Source: Coccinella septempunctata (taxonomy: Eukaryota; Arthropoda; Insecta; Coleoptera; Coccinellidae). Taken from it: 64,000 bases of DNA. The first letter of the stretch is position 1, and every line of letters begins with the position of its first letter. Location: positions 4,464,001-4,528,000 of the forward strand of contig NC_058192.1 of the NCBI RefSeq assembly GCF_907165205.1, in the 5' to 3' direction. Shown here piece after piece: positions 1-12,645 of this stretch. The notes below the pieces were generated by a model, which worked only from the letters and a program-made list of their open reading frames with translations, made no database searches and was not told the origin of the DNA. The translations under genes and the position numbers were made by a program.

Positions 1-3000
1 TGCATTCTTTCGAAAAGGAAAACCGCAAAATTCAAAAATTCCCCCAAGAAAGGAGAAGCCCATGCACCCCTTTTCTGGAAAGGAGAGAATTCCGCTCCTG
101 AAACGTGTAGCTAAAATCCGTAAAAATGAAGGGAGGCTGAAATGGCATGTTTTCATAAAACTAATTGCTACTTAGGGCAAGTAATGAACGACGCTGGCAC
201 ACAACTGAACCAACTGGAGGGCACTCTTGAAGCATGCGACGGCTCTTTAGCGTTCAGCTTCTTGATACGGTTTATACATCGATGACTCCCCAAGTAAGAC
301 TTTAATTTGTCGTGCATATCTTTTCGAGTCCCGGCGCAAGGGAAAAGAAATCGCAGAGAAAATTTCCGTAATTTCTTCCAATTAAAAGGGCCGCCTCTCA
401 AAGGAAATTCTTAATTACTGTGATGTGAAAAGAAAACTGTTACTTAAACACCTTTGAAGCATCAAAATCTAAGACGACTTCAAACTCCGCTCAGTTTTTC
501 ACTTTGATGTCTCACGAGACATGTTAGTTGATACACTCATGTGCAGCGTGTAATTTTAATTGAGAAGATAACGAAATGGTATCATTAATTATCTGCGTGG
601 AGAAATTAACGAAATGACGTTAAAATTTGCCAGAATTAGAGGCTTGAGGGGTTTTACAGGACACAGCGACGTACTGGATTAACGTTTACACAAAAGAAAA
701 AATCTCGGGGTGAACATATTCTCAGAAATCTTCTAAATTTTAGGTGGTAATGAGTCAACGTTAATCTTATGAAAAATATTTCGTTCCACAGAATATCTGA
801 ATGACAAACACCCAAGAAGCTCCAAATTCTTCTTTGAAAGGGAAGTTATCGTATAAGCTTTCAAGAATTAGAAATTTCCAACTGTATTTTTCCCTGAGCA
901 AATGAGATTCAACTATGTACTCTCTTAAACTGAAATATACTCCATTATTCCACAGTAATAGGCAAATTATTAATTACACTCTTCATTTCAGAACTCAAAA
1001 GAAAAAATAATAAAAAAATAATATGCATTGAAAATTGCGTAATTTAAAATGGAAATTGGACTGTTCCAGCATCTACAGATTAGTATATTTAAATACCAAC
1101 CAAAGAAAAGGGTTTTGAAGATTGTCTTTCTTCACTTTTACCAAATTAAAAATATTCTACATGAAACAGTAGTTGTGACAAAGTGATTTAACATCTGAAG
1201 CAGAAATGAACACAAATAAAGTCCCCTTCAAACATTGCTTCCAACATCGTTCGCTTTTATTTTCCGCCGAATGTATCCCAACAACCCCATTTTGTTAAAA
1301 AACTGCACATACTGCGGTGATTTATCACGTTTGTATGGGGTTGAAATTAACCCTATAACTGCCATCAGAAGCTACATCGACTAGAAAAGATAAATGGCCC
1401 TGTGTTGATTAAACAGGATGAATTGTAAAACAGAACTAATGGTTTATTTATTCCCAATATGCCGAAAATACAAGAACCGGACTTCCTCCCATGTTTTCTA
1501 CATGTGGAAATCGAGCCAAAGCCCCATTCTCAATACATCAAATGGCAGTCGGGAATGGTTCTTTCTGGACTGGACGTCTATTGTTGCCATCTTATATTTT
1601 ATCGAGATCCGACAATGCACTACATTAGATTTGCATTTCCATACGAACGGCTCTTTTCTACTATGTAAATTCTTTTTTCCAAATATACACAGTAAAAATA
1701 TTTCCACCTTTGAGAAAAGCGAGCCTCTTTTGTTGGGCTGAATTCTGGCTCACGTCCGGAATGCTAATGCAGTGGATTTATTCCTGTTCTACACCCCTTT
1801 CAATAGAAAAAGTTGTTGTGTGTTTCTTATTCATTGGTTAGGGGCCTTCTACGAATTCTGCGATATTTCAGCTAGACTCTTTCATCAAAATAACCAATCA
1901 GCAAAGCAACGAATTAGAATTCATGTACATCGTTTTATAAATGCCCCAAAATACATCAATACAATGCTTTTGTTGGGTGTCCAAAAATCCACAGAATTAC
2001 TCCCATCTTCTTTGTTTCATTTCCAAAAAATGGGTTGGAAAAACCAAAATCCAAGAGGACCAGAACTAGGGAGGTTATAAAAGCCTGATTTCCCAAATTA
2101 GTGCAATCAGCAAGTCGAAAAAATTTACTTTTATAACACCTTGCGACACTGCGATGCATGTTCGATGCAGGATATAATAAATCTTCAGTAATTACGCACT
2201 GTCACAATACAATACATCTCTGCACCATGTAAAAGATTAAGTAGGCATGTAACTAATTATACACTACAAGCCCAATGAAGTTATTATTTAGATCCTCTGC
2301 GGGAAAAATGTAAGGGATTATACGGCTTCAACACGCATTATTGATGTCATCCTTCCTCTGAAATGCTGGCCTACACAACCATCTAGATCTCGTCCAAGAT
2401 AATGAAGATGGCTGATGATCAATTTTGTTCACCTGAACCAACAACGGAAAAAATTTCGTGTAGTTTGTATGATGCATACATAGAAAAAAGAAGCAAAAAA
2501 GAGAAAGGGAATTGCAAAGGTCTCTTCACAAATGATTCGCCTAAGTTTATTCCCCAAAAATTACTATAGACAAGTTGATGAAAATAAAACATACATAAGT
2601 TGAAGGCACACAAGTGTTTACAATGTTTTATAAGTTATCCTATAGCGAAAGTCGGGTTATTTCTGTTTTCAATTCAAGAAAGCACAAATTGACGTTTCAC
2701 AAAATTTAGCGTACCTAAATTGGAAGCAAACTAGCTTAGGCCATAATACCAACACTTTGTATAATCTAGATTATAATGAAGAATTCAAACAAAGTACATT
2801 TTTTATTCATGAATAAAATTTGTGAGGAAAAATGTGTAGAATTGCATTTTTTCTTGGCGAATTCAAGCGTTGTCTTCATTTCAAATTCCCGGTAAAACCG
2901 GAATGAAATATATACGAATTCCTGCGAGTGGTAGTTGAAAAAGTAGCCAAGACCAGATACGTTCCCTCTAATTGCTCGATTCATACACCAACCTGTCGTT

Positions 3001-3153
3001 GCTATTTTCAACTACATAAATCTTCGCGAATGAAAGGATTAATATTCACAACGAACGGAAGAATGAGAACACCAGACTATAATATTGATTTATACGTTGT
3101 TGCAGAGCAAAGCTTTCCACTATCGTGTGGGATAATCATTCTCCATATTAATT

Positions 3154-3414
3154 TCACGGATATTTCAATTTATTTACACTGGCGCATTCACTGCGGCTCG
3201 GAAGATATTCCTCTTTATTTCGATTCTGAAGGATGATATAGGGTTTAATTAATTCAAATAGAGGCAGCTCAAATGGGGCGTCATTCAATGGCTTGTTGGA
3301 GAGCTCCTGCAACACAGCCTGTTTATCATTGCCACCTGAACAAATACTATCGTCATGAGTATTTTTTGATATTCTTCTTGTTCGTGGTCTCATCTCACAC
3401 TTGAAAAAGTACAA
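3154..3414 (-). other. Unassigned 86-codon open frame
   Basis: Reads CEMRPRTRRISKNTHDDS, GGNDKQAVLQELSNKPLN and APFELPLFELIKPYI to a stop. It looks more protein-like than the usual chance frames here, but there is no domain I recognise, no clear splice context and no neighbour to support it. Confidence 0.12.
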
Positions 3415-3703
3415 TGAGAACGTAATTCTACCAATTTGTAACGTGTAGGATATGGCACCAATGCATACTCTTCAAAAATGACGTGTTCTAAGGGATGATA
3501 ATATGAAAAATCAAATTCATTGGGTTCAGTTCTTCATCTCTTCATTTTCAGGAGAACTCACCAGAAAATGCCTGTTAGCGTAAGTGGAACAACTATTTCA
3601 TGAACCGTTCCATATAGGCAGCCTAATCTACTAAATAGGCACCTTCAAAAGAACTTAGAAATACAGAGACCTCGAGGAACAAACCAAGAGACTATGGAAG
3701 CTG

Positions 3704-3820
3704 GAAGATATCAAGACCATCTATCCCTTACCATCCTCTATACTTACAGTCATGCAAAAAGTTGTAGTGCTAGAGACGGCAAGAACTGTTAATAGCAAGT
3801 GTCTACATGGTAAATGTAAA
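3704..3820 (+). pseudogene. Possible fossil of a mobile-element polyprotein
   Basis: One plus frame reads KLEDIKTIYPLPSSILTVM and then QKVVVLETARTVNSKCLH before a stop, a pattern that resembles the C-terminal stretch of some insect retroelement proteins. No catalytic motif remains, so the call is weak. Confidence 0.25.
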
Positions 3821-6800
3821 AAAACGTGGAAAAGAACACCATCCACTTTGATAAGAAGCAAGGGCAGAATCCAATCGACACCAAGGAGTTGAGGAGGGAC
3901 AGGACCCTTTCCAGACATGCAAGAGCTCCAACATAGCTTAATCTTTTTGGAATCTAAGATATCTGGGATAAGTAAATGTTCCTCTGGAGAGGAGTGTGAA
4001 AGCTGCAGGAAAAATATTCTTCCCAGAGGCTTTAAGCCTGTACCTACGTGATTCAATATTAACAAAATACTATTATCGTATGTGAATGTTAAATTTCTGG
4101 AAGGGTTGTAAACGGAAAATTCATTACAGAAAATAATAAGCCAAAAACAACCCGTAGAAACAACCGATCTTTCTGAAAACTCAGTCGTGTATTTGGGAAC
4201 AACACACCCCCTGCTCGTATTGAAAAATCGATCAAACTAACGAGCAGAATTAAAACCTGTCCACGCATCCACTGCGATATAAATGTGATTACGTCGAAAT
4301 CCCTGCCACCCTCTCATGAGAACAGTGGTGAAGACGGTATGCATGACCAACCCCATTGCCCTAACAGCTACAAACATATTGCTTAATTCCACGCTAGTTG
4401 CTGATGTGAATGCGTATGGGGCGACAAGAGTGGCCCTTATAAGTACCCGCTAATAGCTCCTCTCCCCATAAACTCACGAGATAGGGACCTCCTGATTTAT
4501 TATACTTATTACCCCGAAAAATATTTATTATTTACACTCTCGTGGCTTTTTTAATATGTGCTGATTAATTGGCAAATACGACGGGCAGGGACTGTATCAG
4601 ACGGGGGAGGTTCCTCTAAATTGCTTCACGAAACAATGGGGAAATTTTTGAGATTGACTGGATCGTGACAAATTGAAATTCATAAAGTGTGAAGATGAAA
4701 GAGCCAGGCATGTGGAAATTAACACCCGATCATGGTAATCGCTTACCTAATACGTATTCGGGGAGGAAAAACGTTTGTATTAATTCCAAATTTTTGCCCA
4801 AATCATATTCCGTTTCACCGTTTCAATGTTTTCAACGCCAGGTCAAGAAACACAGAGTAAATTCATGAAAGAAGCTTTTTTTATCTCTCATTTCAAATGA
4901 GAAACCCTAAACGAATTGTATAGTAATGTTTTTTTTTACAGTTGCGAGATTTTATCGAGTTATCAGAAGAGTAGACGAAATTATTGAATTTTATCCCAAT
5001 ATAGTACATGAAAAAATCAAAACTAAAAAGTCCTACTGCAACTACAACCCGGAGATCTATGAAAACCAGCCGTAAAGTAACGAGATGGTTTCCTTTTTCA
5101 TCCCTTAAAACAGGTTTCCCTTTCCTGCTGCCACCTAGTGGTCGGAAAGCCAACTCACTTCGTAAATGTAATATAGGAACCTGTAGTAAGCTCCCTCCTA
5201 TGAAGTTTTCTTTAACGATTGACTTACAGATTTCTTTTTCATTTTAGCAAAGAAGTTTCCTTTATCTAGAAACTTTGGTGATATTCTTGAAATTCTACCA
5301 GATGGCAGTGTATTAGATCTTCCTTCGAATATGAAAACGAAACCAACTTTATTAGGAGGAGATGGATAACCCCTTGCTATAATATTTTCCTCTAAAAATT
5401 CTGGTTATATTGTTATTCACCGATCGACCTTTCTACCTAATTTCAAAATTTTACCGACTGATTTATGTACGCCGAGTTAGAAGAAATCATTTTCAGGAAT
5501 TCTACCGTTGAGTATTCACGAAGTGTTTAAATAAAAAGTAGTTTCTTTCGAAGAGAAAAGATACTGCCACTACAAAAGCAATAAATGAATAATTTCAGAT
5601 TCTCGGTTTATCTACAATCCTCTCGAAAGCAACAATACCCGCAAAATGGGGTTTCTCGTGGTGAAAGCTAACAAAAGAATATATGACACCCTACAGCTAT
5701 CGAACCCCAAATATTTGAGAAAAAACTCATTGAACGGAAAGAAAGAATCAACACGAGAGGAGACCCAATAATGCAACTTCTCTCGAATATCAACAAATCC
5801 ACCACTCAGTGGGTGTCAGATCAAATAACTGGGGGGCCTACCGTTTGTTCCTCTGAAGAAATAACATCTCTTATTTTCCACCACTATTTTGGAGCCCTAC
5901 AATCATCTCGCGGAGATCGGATAATGCCATGGATTCAAGGGGATGTCATGCAACAAATGTTTTTATTCATTCAGGATATATGAAAACGAATAGATTGAGA
6001 ACTGTTGATTGTTATAGTTCATGAAATTAATGTCTAGTTCGAATTTCAGACAATTTTCATTTATTTATTTCCATTCACTTATGTTTTCAGAAAACAAATA
6101 TGGAATAACATTTTGATAGTATTTGCCAATTTTTTTATTTCATTTGTAGACATGTTTGAAGTGTTTGAAGCTCTGAGATAGTGGCACTGAAAAAGAAAGC
6201 GTTAAAGGGATTGCAGATCGGAGAAAATAGGGAAAGTTAGAGCAATTCTTCCTTCTACAGATTCCAATTCGGCGTCACACACATTTAGATATACCCCAGT
6301 CTATCGTTTTTATGTAGGATCCAATATACCATTGGGAAGGATTTGGTTGCAGAATTGAGGAGGCCGCTTTATATTCAGCGTGCAAATCCTTAATACGGGA
6401 ATTTATCGATGGACCAAATCAATGAATAATTCTATAAACTCGGCTAACGCTTTTCTCCGGCATTGGGTTTTATATAGCAGAATTTCGGATGTTAGTATTC
6501 CATGACCATTTTATGGGTATTTGAATTTATATTCGGCAAATTTTCAACGGTTTTATGTTTCTCATATTGCGCTATTTATTTTCATCTATCGTGTCCTTTT
6601 GGAAGTGGTGAATATGAATATTGCCATTTCAATATCTCTGAATTCTTTCGATTTCGAAGGTCAATTTTTATATCCCAGAAAAATTCTCGTGGATATAAAT
6701 GTGATATATTTTCTGAAAGAGCAGCTCTTCTAGTAATAAATTTGATCGAGCAATGTCTAGAATCCCTTTTTGGATGAGAAGTTACTCCTGAATGAAACCC

Positions 6801-7397
6801 ACACAAAACACATTACGCGCATATTAACTGTGTGCATTGAATAAGGCAAAATACACTGCATGAATTCAAAATTGATCATTCAAGCAGCGAAAATACCCCT
6901 ATATGGGGCATAAATGGATGAGAAATCAGAATTCCAAGCTCGCTTGTCCTCGCTGAATAGTTGTAAATTGTTGGCAGTGTTTGTCACAGTCCACCCCATT
7001 GTGCCCGATATAAAAACAAATTGACGTTCGAAAAACCTCCAATTGTCTCACCAATCAACCGCTATTGTGCGCTCTATGGATATTCTATCGGAAAGGATGG
7101 TAAAGGGTGGATCGCAAAGCATAAAGAGCGTTATGGAAAGGGTGAGTTTATTGGTTGGGAATGGTGCTGGGTGAATGAGGATGATTCTTTCATAACGAAC
7201 AATTAGCTTCTCGTGTGAGGAATTCTGCAACTTGGGGTTAAGGTTAGTGTTCCGAAATAGAAACTGATGACTTGGTAGGTTCTCATCGGTGCATATATGC
7301 TACAGATTATTATAAAATTGTTTTGTCATTTAGCATCTTCTCATTTATATTTATATTCTTCTGTTTTTGTTATTTGGTGGAAAACTTATTAGGATAT

Positions 7398-7990
7398 ACT
7401 GGGTGGGCAAAATTCGTTGTCTACTGAGAGGATCTCGAGAACTATATCAGCTAGAAAAAACAGATGACACATTTCCGAGCTCATTTTCGGAGAAACAAAG
7501 AATGGTGAAAACCACAGCCTCCTACGATACTTCGTTTTTGAGTTTGACAATTTCGTAAAGTTCTCGTAACTTTTTTGTCTTTGAAGTTACAAACCTGAAA
7601 CTTGAACCTTCTACTGGCACTTTTTTACGTTGAATCTACTGATGACCTCAAAATATTTTTTCATTTCGAATCATTAGGTGAACTTTCATTTTTTTAAATG
7701 CTAATTTTTATTAAATTTTTTATTTTTGAATTGGAAAAAATCTTTTTTCAGTAGATTCTACGTATGGAAGTGCCTAAGAAAGTTTATTTTTCAGATCGGT
7801 AACCTCAAAGACAAAAAAGTTATGAGAACTTTTCGGAATCGCCAAAATCTCAATTTGTGTTTATAACTCGAAATCTAGAAATGAAAGGCCGATTCTGTTT
7901 TTAGATTTGGATTAGTCATGAAAAGAGAGCTAGACAATGTGTCATGCGTTTTTTTCTAGCTGCTATAGTTCTCGAGATCTCCTCGGTTCG
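7398..7990. mobile_element. Foldback (inverted-repeat) element, 0.6 kb
   Basis: Outer arms of about 45 bp, GATCTCGAGAACTATATCAG (near 7431) and its near-complement at 7945-7985, enclose a second inverted pair: GTTCTCGTAACTTTTTTGTC (7560) against GACAAAAAAGTTATGAGAAC (7810). The whole region can fold into one long hairpin. It abuts a family A MITE fragment at its right end. No coding capacity. Confidence 0.7.
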
Positions 7991-8285
7991 AAAGATACAG
8001 GCTGTTGAAAAACCATAAAAAATGTATCTGTGAAATTTGAAAAATTGGGTACTTTGGCTGAATATAACTCTGTTTAAAAGATCCACAGATGTGTAGTGTC
8101 AAGGATTAAGCTAGTTATTCTGAAGGTAATTCTGTTTTTCCAGGGGTGGCATAGCTCATAATGAAAACTTAAAATGGCTGTATCTTTTCATCAGGTCCGA
8201 ATCGGAAAAAATGGTATAGGATTCAAGTGTTTCTTTCGACCTCAAGAATCTTCTGTTGAAATATTAGTACGAGACTCACCCAGTA
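7980..8285 (+). mobile_element. Family A MITE, right part (copy a)
   Basis: Matches other family A copies from TCGAAAGATACAGGCTGTTG through the GGTGGCATAGCTCATAATG region to an end reading ACGAGACTCACCCAGTATA. The left terminal repeat is missing, replaced by the foldback element. Forward orientation. Confidence 0.8.
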
Positions 8286-8828
8286 TAGGTCAAATATAAC
8301 TGCTTTCATGTCCAGATCCAATCCTTCAGCAGCACAATAGGAAAGCGATGACTAAGTATAGGGAAAAACCGCAAAGTTCCAGTGAATAAGATAATAATTA
8401 GAATCGAAGGATGAGAGGACAGAATGGTGGAGAAGAACGTGATCGGGCCAGTATGAAATGACGTCTCTTCTTCCCATCTCCGACCGACAAAAAGGGCCAA
8501 TACTCCAAATCCGCTTTCAGTCGACATAAAAGTCACAATTCCAAATGGGATTTGTGAAGTTTACGATATTATTCCTCGGCTATTCTCACTTATAGAAAGC
8601 GCTATCAAGATCGTAGGGAGTTTGTTCCTTCAAAGGGAAGCCATTCAAAAAGTATTAGAGAAATTGAGAGGACCGTGGAAAAAATCCATACAGACTTGCG
8701 CGTCGTGATCTCGATGAAGTTGCCGTTTTTGTTTGTTCATAAGCATTTCGTATTTTGTACAACTGAAGTTGTACAAACACATTCATCGTAGCTTGAAATT
8801 CTGAAATTATCAAAAAGAAAATCATATG

Positions 8829-10337
8829 CACTGCGCAAAAAAATTAACGCACATTATGGAAATCTCAAATTTATTCTACAACTGAAGGTGTTCTCAATGA
8901 AAATTATTTTTATCAGAATTATGCATGCATATGTTATCCACTTTCAACGGTTTTCTTCAATACAGATGTTTTTTCCCAGGAGGAATAAAAAAAGATGATA
9001 TTATCAGATTTTGAATGTATTGTCTCCATTCTAAAATCAGTTGTTCTCGATCAATTCTAGTGATCAATAGTTTTTCTTTCGTTTGCTTTTCTACACTCGA
9101 TCGCTATGCAACACGAAACACGCAATTTGACCCAAGAGGAATGTGCCCAAGCGGTAGTTTTGCGAGAAGAAGGGTGGACATACACAAGAATTGCAGAAAG
9201 GTTTGGAGTTTCCCATACAAGTGTGTCCAGAATGTTGCAGCGATTCAGGGAGACAGATATGAATGTCCGAAGACCAGGACAGGGTAGACCACGGGTAACA
9301 ACTGCCATTCAAGAACGTTACTTGCGAGTTTCTTCGTTGAGACAACGGTTTGCAACCGCTCGCCTCCTTCAAATTCAGCTGAGCAAACTCATGAGGTCCA
9401 AATTAGCACTCAGACAATAATAAGTCGCCTCAGAGAATATGATTTAAGGCGTCGTGTCACGGCAAGAGGCCCAGCTCTTACCCCAGCCCATCGAAGGGCG
9501 CGTTTGGATTTTGCGAGAGAGCATATCCATTGGGAAGAGGCCGATTGGGAAAGAGTTCTCTTCACAGATGAGTCTAGATTCTGCCTCTACCATTGTGATC
9601 GACTTTCCCTTGTATACAGACGTCCACATGAAAGATATGCTCCTGAATAATATCTACTGGTTGCGGGGGAGGATCGATTATGGTATGGGGTGGAATATCT
9701 TTGACTGCTCGCACAGACCTAGTGGTCGTTGATAATGGAGCTATGAATGCTGATAAGTATATAAGGAACATTCTTGAAGAGCATTTGCCCCATACATTGG
9801 TGAAAATTTCATTTTTATGGACGATAATGCCAGACCCTATCGTGCGCGCATCGTTCAGGAGTATCTTGAAGAGGTTGAAGTCTCTCGAATGGAATGGCCA
9901 GCAAGAAGTCCAGATCTCAATCCGATTGAGCAGGTTTGGGACAACCTCAATAGAAGGCTAAGAAGTTCAGAAAATCATCCAGCTACTCTTAATGACTTAG
10001 GAATCCAACTCGGAGAAATCTGGGAAGGATTAGATCAGAACATTTTAAGATCACTCATTTCGAGTATGAACCGTCGTTGCCGAGCTGTAATTAACGCAAG
10101 GGGTGGAAATACCAAGTATTAAATCACTTATCAGCATTTCAGTATTTTGAAAATTGTTCATTTCTCTTCTTCCACATAAGATTCGGTGAAATCCTGAATT
10201 TTTCTTCCTTTTAATGTGTCTTGTTTCGTTCAAAACCTTCCCGAGAGAACATGAAAAATAAATTATAAAGTCAATGTAGAGTTAACTTTCAGTAAAATTG
10301 AGATTTTCAGAATGTGCGTTAATTTTTTTGCGCAGTG
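8829..10337 (+). mobile_element. Tc1-like DNA transposon with 27-bp terminal inverted repeats
   Basis: The termini 8829-8855 and 10311-10337 are perfect 27-bp inverted repeats beginning CACTGCGCAAAAAAATTAAC, with weaker similarity running on for some 20 bases. TA follows the right end; the left flank is TG, so one copy of the TA target duplication seems to have mutated. Length is 1509 bp, normal for a Tc1/mariner element. The transposase inside is frame-broken, so the copy is dead but could be mobilised in trans. Confidence 0.9.
9106..10122 (+). pseudogene. Tc1-family transposase, frameshifted
   Basis: Starts MQHETRNLTQEECAQAVVLR and reads a paired-like helix-turn-helix (GWTYTRIAERFGVSHTSVSRM) then GRP(R)VT, the typical Tc1 N-terminus. 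The frame breaks near 9385; the catalytic core continues in other frames with LFTDESRF (first Asp), VWGGIS, FMDDNARPYRA (second Asp) and SPDLNPIEQVWD (Glu), a DD34E arrangement. At least two more breaks lie between about 9640 and 9830. It ends at TAA 10120-10122. Confidence 0.85.
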
Positions 10338-10747
10338 TAGTTTATCTTCTTTCAAGTCCACCGTGTATACCACTTCCTAGCCCTCGACAAGTACCCGTCT
10401 CGACTGTGTATAATTCCTCATGTTTTGTTGCATTAAATCGCCATCAAAATACAGTCCAATGTTACCACAACAATAGAACTAATGCCTTTGAAAGCGAACG
10501 ATTGAATATTATTCACAACAATCGAACTTGTATTGGCGGTAATGATTATTTTCCCTGATGTGGCGTTTTTGGCTTTGGGATGGCATCACTGCCGTTTGCC
10601 ACATAGAAATCGGTCAATCCTTTGAAGATACTACTTCCTATTTTACTTGAATGGAATTCAAGAAAACCCACATATTGACGAAGGTGAATCGACTATTGTC
10701 ATTATGGGTATTAAATGGTTTTACTCAATGCTATTATTGTACACAGT

Positions 10748-11032
10748 TCACCTAATCAATTCGATTATATGCTTAGTCGACTCGTCATTAGTACTTTGGT
10801 ATTTTAATTTTTTGATCTGGTAGATAATGCGTACAAAAATCCTTTTTGAATCCACTAGAATTGAGGTTAATTGTGTCTCCACATCAGAGCTCTTCTCACA
10901 ACTATCTAAAGTTGGTCCTTCAGTTCCAGAGCTCCTATGAACTCCATTATCTAGGAGGGCTTCAAAAGAAGCTAAGTTCTCATTCAAGGCTTTCTGTTGA
11001 TTCGACAATGGCGAGGCACTCTGTAATCATAT
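10748..11032 (-). other. Unassigned open frame with an acceptor-like 5' edge
   Basis: The minus strand reads SASPLSNQQKALNENLASFE, then ALLDNGVHRSS, DSCEKSSDVETQLTSILVDS and KRIFVRIIYQIKK to a TAA at 10748. Composition is protein-like, and a TGATTACAG acceptor-like site precedes it at about 11033. I do not recognise a family. It might be a last exon, a retrocopy fragment or chance. A LINE RT fossil lies immediately beyond it. Confidence 0.2.
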
Positions 11033-11159
11033 AAAAATCCTATTTCTCATAGAATATACACTCGTTGTGGTCTGATAAACCCCTCCTCAGCATATGCCCT
11101 CTGAGGCGACAAAGTCTATAGAAAGTATAGCCATAGTCATGGATTAAATTCCATCCCTC

Positions 11160-11255
11160 ACTTACTCTCCCACAAATTACAGATTTATTTTGGGAGTTTG
11201 TGTTGCATAGTAGTGTCCCAAGTACTGACCCCTGAGGGACTCCCGATTTCATTTA
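11160..11255 (-). pseudogene. LINE reverse transcriptase fossil (GVPQGS motif)
   Basis: Minus-strand reading gives SGVPQGSVLGTLL, the RT motif preceding YADD in CR1/Jockey LINEs, but the reading after it does not continue as RT and the YADD box is absent. A very short remnant. Confidence 0.55.
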
Positions 11256-11493
11256 TCTGGTAGAGGGGAATTCTCCTTCCAATTGCCCGTTAAATCTTCA
11301 GATTGAATATCTAGCACATCCCATTTTATAAATCACTGCTTTGTAATATATTTTGTGACCTGTGAGTCTTAGTTACTGCTGCTCTGTTGAATGATCTCTT
11401 CTGAATTCGAAGAGCTCTGTTCATAGGCGGTTCAGGTTTTCTGCAGTAGCAGAACAGAGATTAGAAGATTGTTCTTTGGAAGCTCATAGTATA

Positions 11494-12102
11494 TACAGGG
11501 TGAGTCTTTGACTAGAACAAATAATTAAAGAGTAGATTTTTGACGTCAAAAGAAACACTTTTTCCTTTACCATTTTTTACGAATCGGCTCGGTTCAAAAG
11601 ATACAGGCTGTTGAAAAACCATAAACAATTCTCACAAACGCTTCTTTCGAATGAAATTAATTTCTAAATATAGTTTTTCATTTATTTTATGAATCTTTTC
11701 ACTCAAGAAATCATCCACGTCTTCCAGTTTTCTCATTATGACCATTACGTACCATAAAAATACCAAAAATTCAAAGACACTAACTCTTGAAACTAAGTTG
11801 CACGCTATCTAATGAATACGTTTTGTAAAATAAAAGTATTCTTCATATGCTGTTAATGTTAATGTTCAAAAATCAGAAAGTATCTATGTAATTAAAAAAA
11901 TTGGGTATTTTGGGTTTATACAACTTTGTTTAAAAGGTAATTTTGTTTTTCCTGGGTTGGCACAGCTCATTATGAAAACTTAAAATGGCTATATCTTTTC
12001 ATCAGGGCCGAATCAGAAAAAATGCTATAAGAAAAAAGTTTTTCTTTCGACTTCAAGAATCTAGTGTTAAAATATTTGAACAAGTCAAAGACTCACCCTG
12101 TA
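11494..12102 (+). mobile_element. Family A MITE, complete (copy b)
   Basis: Both ends are present: TATACAGGGTGAGTCTTTGA at the left and AGACTCACCCTGTATG at the right, roughly 95-bp imperfect terminal inverted repeats (including the AGTAGATT...AAAGAAACACTTTTT stretch and its complement) and TA flanks. No open frame of interest. The TA target and CAGGGTG ends suggest a Tc1/mariner-superfamily parent not present here. Confidence 0.85.
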
Positions 12103-12409
12103 TGCCTACGAATGTAAGGTATCCAAAACATATAAACTTATGCGCCATCTATCGACGGGTAGAAGGATGTGCTACCTGGGCCTCACATACCGATTGCAGA
12201 TCCCTGTCAAAAGAGTATAGAGAGTTGCCACACATGGTTCTCTGTCTGTCTTAACAGAATCCATTAATATACAGGGTGTTTCGATGAAATTGCCATGGAA
12301 ATATCTTGTGCAGGAAAAATGCTACCTTCCCTTGGATTGAGTATTTCCCTGTTCTTCTACCAAATCACCCCCTACATCCAGTCTATCTCATCAGATCGCT
12401 TCCTCCAGA

Positions 12410-12645
12410 TTCCGAACAAGATACCCGGAGCTCATTAGGGTAAACCGCTCGTCGGCCAATGGCGGCGACGTAGGCGTGGCGAGCACAATCGATGCCGTCG
12501 AAACGGCGGGGTGGGGGGAGTTGGTGTGCTCGGTTCGATGCCATGCAGCGCCTCGCGAAGCAACAAGTTGTATGGGAATGAATGTTCAAGAATCAAATCC
12601 CGGCTATGATGGGAATAGGGGCTAATCCGATTCTTGAACACATTG
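12410..12645. promoter_or_regulatory. GC-rich block with 12-bp inverted repeat upstream of Sox21b
   Basis: A block much richer in CG dinucleotides than its surroundings (GGCGGCGACGTAGGCGTGGC), ending in TGTTCAAGAATC (12583-12594) and its reverse complement GATTCTTGAACA (12629-12640). It lies about 2 kb before the Sox start. No open frame looks like a protein. Candidate conserved regulatory DNA; inference from composition and position. Confidence 0.25.

Larger units (their letters stand above)
1..7397. other. Gene-poor intergenic DNA
   Basis: Apart from the weak open frame at 3154-3414 and the possible retroelement fossil near 3.7 kb, I see no gene, RNA gene or complete mobile element. All other open frames are short and lack recognisable content. 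Around 4440-4600 there are homeodomain-type motifs (GATTAATTGG), not enough to call an element. Confidence 0.5.

Noticed and set aside
1418..1741. 107-codon plus-strand open frame near the left edge
   Set aside because: Overlapping open frames exist on both strands, amino-acid composition is that of AT-rich chance frames, and no motif is visible.
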